Assembly: GCA_001949185.1 (NCBI GenBank)
Contig: BDGG01000008.1
Span: 1,051,648 to 1,115,647, forward strand
Direction: 5' to 3'
DNA: 64,000 nt
DNA from: Ramazzottius varieornatus
Lineage: Eukaryota; Tardigrada; Eutardigrada; Parachela; Ramazzottiidae
Shown here: positions 57,330 through 64,000 of the stretch, piece by piece
How the letters are laid out: the number at the start of each line of letters is the position of its first letter
Position numbering within the stretch: the stretch's first letter is position 1
Position numbers and translations under genes: made by a program
Notes under the pieces: model-generated
Told to the model about the DNA's origin: nothing
Seen by the model: only the letters and a program-made list of their open reading frames with translations
Database searches by the model: none

Positions 57330-60300
57330 TCATTCGAAGGTCTGTTTGATTGTGTCCTGGATTTGCTGCTGGTGAACGTGACCAATTGCAACTGCCGGTG
57401 CAGGAAGCTCTTGAGGTCCTGCGTACTTCAGCTACAATAAAGAAGAGAATTACCGTCCACTTTCGGACGTTTTTTCCTACTTTGACGGTAGTATGATTTG
57501 CGAGCAGGTACTGACCTCGACTCCAACGAGGTTGCGGAAGCGAGGATTTACGAATGTCCAAGCGCCCATATTTCGTGGTTCTTCTTGGCTCCATACGAAA
57601 GTTTTGGCTTTAGCGTACTTCCTCGTCTCTTTCAGTATAGCTTCCGTTGGGAACGGGCAAAGCTCCTGCGACAACGAATGTCACATTAGATGCGAGTAGC
57701 AAGGTTCTTCGTTTGCTGTCAGGCTAGTAAGTAATGTACCTCGATTCGGACAAGAGCGACGTTCCGTTTCTTCTCTTCTTGACGGATCTTGTCCAGCGTG
57801 TAGTAGTGCTTGCCAGACACGAAGATGACCTTCTCCACTGTATCCGTGTTGGCAGAAGGGTCGGGAAGGAGTGGTTGGAAGGAGGTGCCGGGCGCCATCT
57901 CCAGCAGTTCGGATGTAGCTGCCGGTAGACGGAGAACCGTCTTGGGCGTGGCCATTATCAGAGGCTTCCGGAAGTTGCGGACCATCTGACGTCGCAGTAC
58001 GTGAAAATACTGAGCCTAAGACAGCAGATACGCTAACATTATGGCGGAAAACACTGCGGCGTTGTAAGCAGGGCTGAAGTGTAAGCGAGAAAGGACCCAC
58101 TGGCGTAGTCGCGTTCACGAAACTAAAGTTAACATCGTCACCGTCCACAGTCGTTTCGGAACTGTCGGTCTGCTGTAGGAAGCGTTCAATGCGGCAGGAC
58201 GAGTGTTCCGGTCCAGCGCCATCGTAACCTACAGGAGAACATCGATAGGTACTGTATCGTACTCGTACAGTGCTGTTCTTGAGCACATCTCCGTACGCAA
58301 GGATCAGGCGAGGTAAGTGTAACGTACCGTGCGGGAGTAACATGACTAGTCCACTCTGCAGGAGCCATTTAGCTGAAAAGTGCAGACTGACCATCAGAGC
58401 ATTACAGATGAATGCATGAAGTTAGAGTGTAACTTACTCTCGCCGGAAGTGACGTACGTATCGATGATGATTTGAGCACCGTTGAAAAAATCACCGAACT
58501 GGGCTTCCCATATCACAAGTCGCTTGGGACTTTCGATGCTCATGCCTGTAAAATGAAGCTGGAGCTCGTTAAACTGGAATAACGGTAACTTCGGTAATTA
58601 TATGGTGCACCACAGCAGCAAACCGCCCCGAACGAATATCATACCATATTCGAATCCCAGAACAGCCTCCTCGGACAACGTACTGTTGCACATCTCAAGA
58701 TGCGTTTCCTGGTTGTCCACCATGAAATTCAGAGGAACATAGAGCTCGTTGCTGTGGTTGTCTGTGAGAGCGGCATGTCGGTGGCTGAAGGTGCCACGAC
58801 CGACGTCCTGTCCACTTACACGCACAGTGAAGCCTGAAAAGAAAATGTTCTGTTCTGTGGAAGGGCTGCTAATACTGTAGGTAGAAGACGGATACCTTGC
58901 ATCAGTAGGGTACCCATGGCTAGAGCTTCCGCGGTGGCCCAGTCCAGCTTTGTACCTTCCTGCATTGCTCGCAAGCGGTTCTTGACGTGTGTCTTGAGAA
59001 GCTGAGGATGGATGTTGAAGCTGTCCGGTATCTGCACAGACTTGGCGCCTATGAACTTCAACGCGTCGATAGGAAAGCCAGTGTCCCAACTGGAGACAGT
59101 CTTTCCGGCTTGCACGAGCCCACTCCATTGGCGCTCTAAATGATGAGCCTACGCAAATAAAGATGTGTTCATAAGGGCAACTTGAAAGGACACATCCTTA
59201 CTTTGGGTTTGAACTGGTCAAGCTGACTCAATGCTTGTCGCAAAGACCCGTCGTACTCTTCGGACACTTTGCGGCTCTCTTCTTCCGTCAACTGTCCTTC
59301 TTGCTGAAAACACACGAAGCACGTCATTCCTTGTCTAAGTAACGAGCATAAAGTGCAAGGAGACAGCGTACCCTCAAAGCCTCGCTGTACAATACTGGTA
59401 CGCTTTTCCTGGCCTTGATGGCATTATACATGACAGGCTGCGTCATGGTTGGGTCGTCTACTTCATTGTGGCCTGTACGGGAGAAAAAGATCCTGAACTA
59501 CAGAGGATAGTATCGCCTCGTGGGCTAGAGTATTAAGATACTGTAAACACGGTGGGAAGATCTTACCGTGAAGGCGGTAGCAAAGCAGGTCGATAACAAC
59601 GTCTTTGCCAAACCGTTCTCGATATTCGAACCCCAATTTCGTTGCACGAATTATGTCCTAATATATATTCATGATTTAAACAAAGGATTTCTAGACGACT
59701 TGCAAGATAAGCTCACTTCTGGGCTTTCCCCGTTGACATGTATCACAGGACAAGAGTTGATTTTGGCGGCGTCGCTGGCGTATATCGAAGAGCGCCCAGT
59801 GGTCGTCGTGAACCCGACTTGGTTATTAGTAATGAGATGCATACTTCCGCCTACTGAGTAGTGAGGTAAATCAGCAAAGCCAAACGTTTCCGCTATAATA
59901 CCCTACGAAAAAAGTCCCGTATGACTTAGAACCGATGCACATTGCTATAGATGATAACGAGGATGACTCTTGCATCACCTGTCCGGTAAACGAGGCATCA
60001 CCGTGAATCTGTACGCAAAGGACCTTCTTGTCATTCTCCTGGTCTCTTCGATAGTACCCTGCTTGGAGACTTTGTTGTCGACCTCGGGCTTTTCCCACGG
60101 CCACAGGGTTATTCGCTTCCAGATGCGAAGGGTTCGGTATGAGGGAGAAGTGCAGCTTCTTGCCGTCTTCCGCCGTCAGATCCGTCGAGGTGACTACAAA
60201 CAGCCCATGCTCAAATCTGACCATACTACGCAACGTAATGAGCGTCAACCTACATAAATGGGATAAAACATCGCCGGTCGCCTTTACATCATCCGGGAAC

Positions 60301-61319
60301 TCTGACTTCCCGCTGATCTTTCTGAACATGTAGGAGGGATCATAGCCAAGGTTGACAGTCAGCACATTCAGTCGACCTCTGTGAGGCATACAAGCGATCA
60401 CATCGTGGTAATCTCCTGCAAAGAGATACCTTGATGAATATCTACTCTATTGTGAGAGGAATACTTCGAGAGCACCTGCGAAAGCAAGACGAATGATTTC
60501 GTCCACAAAGACGAGGTTGCCTTCCGCGCCTTCTCCACCGTATCGCTTGAGTGTGGGGAACTTGTTAGCCAAGAACGAGTCGAACACTGCGGTCTTTAAC
60601 AGGATCTTGCCCACTTGCTTCTTCACTTCCGCTGGAATGGGTTCTCCCATCAGCTGTTCGAAACGCTGAGCAAACCACTGCCGTTCTTCCTGGTGTATCA
60701 TATGTTCAAACTCCACAGAGATCTTTGAGCTGTATGTATGGAGAAGTGCCTGCGTGAGGTTCTGCAAGGTTGTTCGCTGGCCCAGGCTAAGGTATCCGTT
60801 AACTTCCACGTCTTTGGTCAAACCATACGCCAGAGGATCCAGTTCGGGAACATCCCTGCCATGATAAGGGAGAGAATCACTATGTTAACACCCAGCTGGA
60901 CAGAAGGATAAACTCAAGCTGAACAAGTACCTCATCGGTATCCAAAGCCCCAGTGGGTCAATCGCCGCAGTTTTATGGCCATGCGTTCGATAGGCATCGA
61001 CGAAACGTCTGACTGCAGCTGGAAGATTTTCTGCCGTCGCTGGTCCTTGTTCGCGATGGTTTCCTGCAAGAAGCCATAAGTTGATGGGAAGAAGCATTGC
61101 CCTTCGAACATATTCGTCATAGATACGTATCCGTTGTGAACAATTACGCTTTCCGTGAATGCGCATTCACCACACACCTGTCTGGGAAGAGTTCTCGACG
61201 ATGTTGTCCGGAGCAGATGAACGGACGTTCACTTGAGCGTGTGCCGTCCAGGATGAATACAGATATCGTCCATTATGAACGCAAGCAGGGGACCGCGCCG
61301 CTAGTACAGCTCTGAGCAT
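57330..61319 (-). CDS. DHTKD1: DHTKD1, 2-oxoadipate dehydrogenase E1 component (920 aa, 17 exons)
   Basis: Exons: 61319-61178, 61063-60931, 60855-60476, 60415-60254, 60193-59979, 59902-59717, 59657-59567, 59472-59372, 59303-59202, 59148-58896, 58833-58645, 58545-58438, 58372-58328, 58228-58101, 58015-57740, 57665-57516, 57431-57330. The total is exactly 921 codons (human 919 aa). It is a thiamine-diphosphate enzyme that decarboxylates 2-oxoadipate in lysine and tryptophan breakdown, in mitochondria. Motifs are [43 protein letters not shown] (228-235), HGDASFTGQ (336-344), the TPP-binding end [17 protein letters not shown]-type [15 protein letters not shown] and [20 protein letters not shown]-like [11 protein letters not shown] and [12 protein letters not shown] follow. 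The N-terminus is basic and Ser/Ala-rich, fitting import. The motif set fits DHTKD1 better than OGDH. Intron 4 (60194-60253) is 60 nt and stop-free. Confidence 0.95.
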
Positions 61320-61990
61320 GGTTAGCTGGTCCGCAGATAATGTCTCATGCAAACGATGCTTCCAGCCAGGACCACCGAGAAGCTTTTCAACGTCCAAAGC
61401 TATTCTGCTCCCAACTTAATGAGCCTTCAGCAAAATGAGAACGGATCATCCTTCAGTGCATCGATACGGATGACGTATTTGCTGCTTATAGTCCAACTTC
61501 ATATACCGTGCCGACAAGTAATCTTGACGTCACTGCGGGATCGCATTATCGCAAACATCGCATTGACGTATTTAGTGTTTGTTTACATAACAGAAACTTT
61601 AGTTCAGTTAGTTGTACCGAATATTCCCAAGGACATCGCACAGGACCTAGACGGAACATCGCATAATCCATCCTTCATCGGACCTACAGCCACTGGAGTC
61701 TGGTGACAATCATATAACGATGCAGCCCACGATGAAATACGGCACTCCCAGCAGCTACCGTGGTTTACCGCCAATACTGCAGACTGACGCTGAATCAACA
61801 GGTAGAAATCCTCATAAGCGCTATCACGTGCATCAGTACCTGCTGCTCCGAGAACACGCTGCCATATCGGTATAGATAGTCAAGCGGAAGTCTTTTGCTT
61901 CCAGCATCATGGAGACCCGCAGCGGCGACTGCAGGAAAAGCTGCCTCCATCCTGCAGACTGTCATTTCACCGACGTCAGGTATTTCTCCG
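61320..61990. promoter_or_regulatory. divergent promoter region, DHTKD1 / 454-aa gene
   Basis: 671 bp between divergent start codons. No gene or clear TATA box seen. Confidence 0.35.
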
Positions 61991-63452
61991 ATGGAACTAC
62001 CATGGGATGTAATCCGACCTGTCCTCCGGAACGCCCAGCTAGACTTCTGGGACTGCTGTAGCTTCATGGAGGTCCGTTTCGGGGAGGGCAGAAGCTGCGA
62101 AGAGCTGGAAAAGACCTTTTTCCGCAGGGGCACAGTGCAGGCCTTCTGGATGGAAAAGCTGTCCCTCGTGCATCCTCGCTTATACAAGCTGTACTTGAAA
62201 GAGAAAACCGACCTCACGTCTCACTGCGGTATTGACTCGCCATACGACATGCTGAAATACCGTGCTGTCCTGAAGGATAACTTTATTAGAATTTTCGAAA
62301 ATGTAGTACAGCCGACTTTGGTCCATGAGTTCCTCGAGAATGGCAAAGACTCCCATCGGACGTTTCTCTCTCGCTTTCTGGACTCTTCGCCGCACGACAT
62401 AAGGTTTCCCCGCGCTTCAGAATCTCGAGAACCTCGACCCGAATTTCCGCCGGTAGAAGTACGCATCCCAGGCGTTCAGCACGTGGGAAATTCTACCATC
62501 TTGCAGCTACTTCCGCCGCGAAACAGCGTTTATACTTATCACGGTTTTTCCGTGTCTCAGTATTCCGACTCCTTGGCTCGAAGATTCATCTTGACAGAGC
62601 TGCAGCTACGTAATATTTCACCCGTCGGCGATTGTAACGTGTTCTTCATGTACCGCAAAATACAGTTGCATCTCATGATGATTCTGGAACTGTGGGAAAA
62701 TTTGGCGGCAGAAATAGTGACGGACTCAGAAGCAAAAGGTAATGAACTATCTAAAACTTTAGGACGGATGTTTGCTGCTTGAATGCCATGAAATTATATT
62801 TCTAAAGTTTTTCATTTTTAATCTTCTTCGCACAGGGAACAAGAAAGGACCATCCAGAACGCTGTTGTGGGTTCTTCGTCACCTGAAAGATATCATTCCA
62901 AAACTTCGTGGAGACGAAAAAGAAATCCTGGAAGAAGACTGGATCGAAGACCTGGTCAACGATGAATTCTACTGTGATGAGTTTCCGTCCGGACTGCATT
63001 ATCCTCACGCATCGCTAACCAACATTCCCAAGCTCGGTTGGATCCTCCCCATCGGTAGCATCATTACGTTCCACAAGGAGCGTCTCATGCCCGGAGACGA
63101 ACCCGATCTCGCTTCTACATTCTACGGCGTCATCATTAGCCAGGACCCACGAGAAGAAAAAGACAACGCTGTTCGTATGGACTACATCGTTATCGCTCTG
63201 ACCAACACTAACTTTTCGGAACCGTCTGGTGTCGAAGTGCAGACGTTTCAGGGCTTCGGTGTGGTCAAAGACGCAGCCTCATGGAAACCAACATCGAAGG
63301 ACAAAGCTCGAATAGAGAAGTGGTTAACGGAGAACCCGCAGCTGGATGTTTGGATTCTGTTTGATATGTTCGACGGTCGCTCGTTCGTTCCCAATGCTGC
63401 CTTTGCTAAACGGTCTTTCAACGATATGCAAATCCGCGAAGCTGCCGCCTGA
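61991..63452 (+). CDS. unrecognised conserved-looking protein (454 aa, 2 exons)
   Basis: Exons are 61991-62738 and 62836-63452 (GTAATG donor, CACAG acceptor); the total is exactly 455 codons. The frame is open upstream of the ATG, but MELPWDVIRPVLRNAQLDFW is the first Met in it downstream of the likely promoter. The opening resembles, weakly, an F-box/elongin-A-type helical start (LPxxVIxPVL), but the next residues do not follow that fold, so I do not claim it. The C-terminal half looks globular: LGWILPIGSIITFHKERLMP, FYGVIISQDPREE, DYIVIALTNTNFSEPSGVEV and LDVWILFDMFDGRSFVP. No signal peptide or TM helix. Codon use and splice signals are like its neighbours, so the gene call is firm although the family is unknown. 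Confidence 0.8.
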
Positions 63453-63906
63453 TAACTCAAAACTGTTTTGTCATTCAATCCGCTAATTTTAAGTCGTCAG
63501 ATGATTTTGTCCGGCAGGATGAAGACATACAGTACTTCGGATGAGATTTTCTTTATAGCTTAAGGTCTTTTATTCGCACGGCTAACTGAATTAAAAAATG
63601 AATTCTTTAATCGCTCTCGATTCCAGGAACTTCAACATCGTTCTCTTCTCATGCTGGTGCAGCTGATCGGTGTTCGAATTTTGTAACCCAGGTTTTCTGA
63701 TCGTTGTGTTTCGAAGATTTTTTCCGGCATCAGCATAGCCCACTCAAATACTCAGAGCATATCTATCTTCGTTCTGTCGTGGAGAAGCTCGGCTCACGAA
63801 AAGAACAGCACGAGTAAAAGATATAAGTTATAATCACAGGAACCAACGCGATGATCTTTGCTCACACAGCGAGCTCCCACCTGACTGAGTGGCCTTGGAT
63901 CCTTGC
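63453..63906. other. intergenic, 3' flanks
   Basis: It contains a - strand AATAAA (complement of 63566-63571). No certain gene. A short - strand frame ending at 63662 (VTKFEHRSAAPA) is suggestive but unsupported. Confidence 0.3.
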
Positions 63907-63990
63907 TCAGCGTGGTGGCTCTTTTCTGTAACTTTGTAGATACGTCTGGATCTTCTCGTATATCTGTGTTGGGCTATCAATCCTTGGAAT
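63907..63990 (-). CDS. possible last exon of a gene entering from the right (partial)
   Basis: On the - strand, after the acceptor 'cttttgtag', a 28-codon frame reads IPRIDSPTQIYEKIQTYLQS and ends RKEPPR and TGA. The composition looks like real protein (a helix after a Pro/Ser turn), but the frame is short, the window ends 10 bases upstream, and I do not recognise it. Confidence 0.3.
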   Translation of the reverse strand: MPRIDSPTQIYEKIQTYLQSYRKEPPR

Positions 63991-64000
63991 CTACAAAAGC

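Overview
This is eukaryotic nuclear DNA, almost certainly from an invertebrate animal. The genes are split by many short GT-AG introns, and most encode animal housekeeping proteins. The density is about one gene per 3-4 kb. One lineage hint is trehalose synthesis: a bifunctional trehalose-6-phosphate synthase/phosphatase lies next to a trehalase, which excludes vertebrates. I cannot name the species; an early-branching lineage such as a sponge is only a guess. Exon borders were placed by eye from splice signals, reading phase and protein-family homology. Every spliced model given closes in frame.

Layout. 0-5.5 kb: a decayed LINE reverse-transcriptase fragment, a small membrane-protein ORF, UQCR11 (-) and a 1.7-kb inverted-repeat element. 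5.5-18.4 kb: trehalase and a TPS-TPP fusion in tandem (+), a small trehalose-metabolism cluster; the TPS has a 400-residue N-terminal region I do not recognise. 20.1-21.3 kb: an Ig-domain protein (-). 24.1-27.1 kb: a VRK-type kinase (+). 27.5-28.3 kb: a secreted Thr-rich protein (-). 29.4-30.5 kb: a PH-domain protein (-). 31.5-31.8 kb: a broken epimerase-like fragment. 32.4-33.7 kb: AP-1 sigma (+) with two candidate last exons. 34.1-36.3 kb: alpha-L-fucosidase (-). 37.1-43.6 kb: VPS36 (+), whose 4.6-kb first intron holds the whole NAT10 gene on the other strand. 43.9-44.6 kb: an exported Cu/Zn-SOD-like protein lacking a copper ligand. 44.9-46.1 kb: PSMB3 (-). 46.6-47.7 kb: an unrecognised 176-aa protein (+). 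48.6-50.3 kb: MFSD1-like transporter (-). 51.4 kb: 5S rRNA. 52.0-54.5 kb: CDK8 (-). 54.9-57.2 kb: NLE1 (+). 57.3-61.3 kb: DHTKD1 (-). 62.0-63.5 kb: an unrecognised 454-aa protein (+).

The most unusual material is between and inside the genes. There are several families of short foldback elements. The commonest is about 73 bp with a core AAGTGGCGCACG and recurs at least six times, mostly in introns. There is also a clean 231-bp hAT-type MITE with an 8-bp target duplication, a 60-nt-armed foldback in the FUCA/VPS36 divergent promoter, and a perfect 24-bp-arm palindrome beside a TPS splice donor.

Functionally the genes are mostly unrelated housekeeping loci: mitochondrial metabolism, proteasome, ESCRT-II, clathrin adaptor, Mediator kinase and ribosome/RNA modification. 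The one apparent functional cluster is trehalase plus TPS-TPP.
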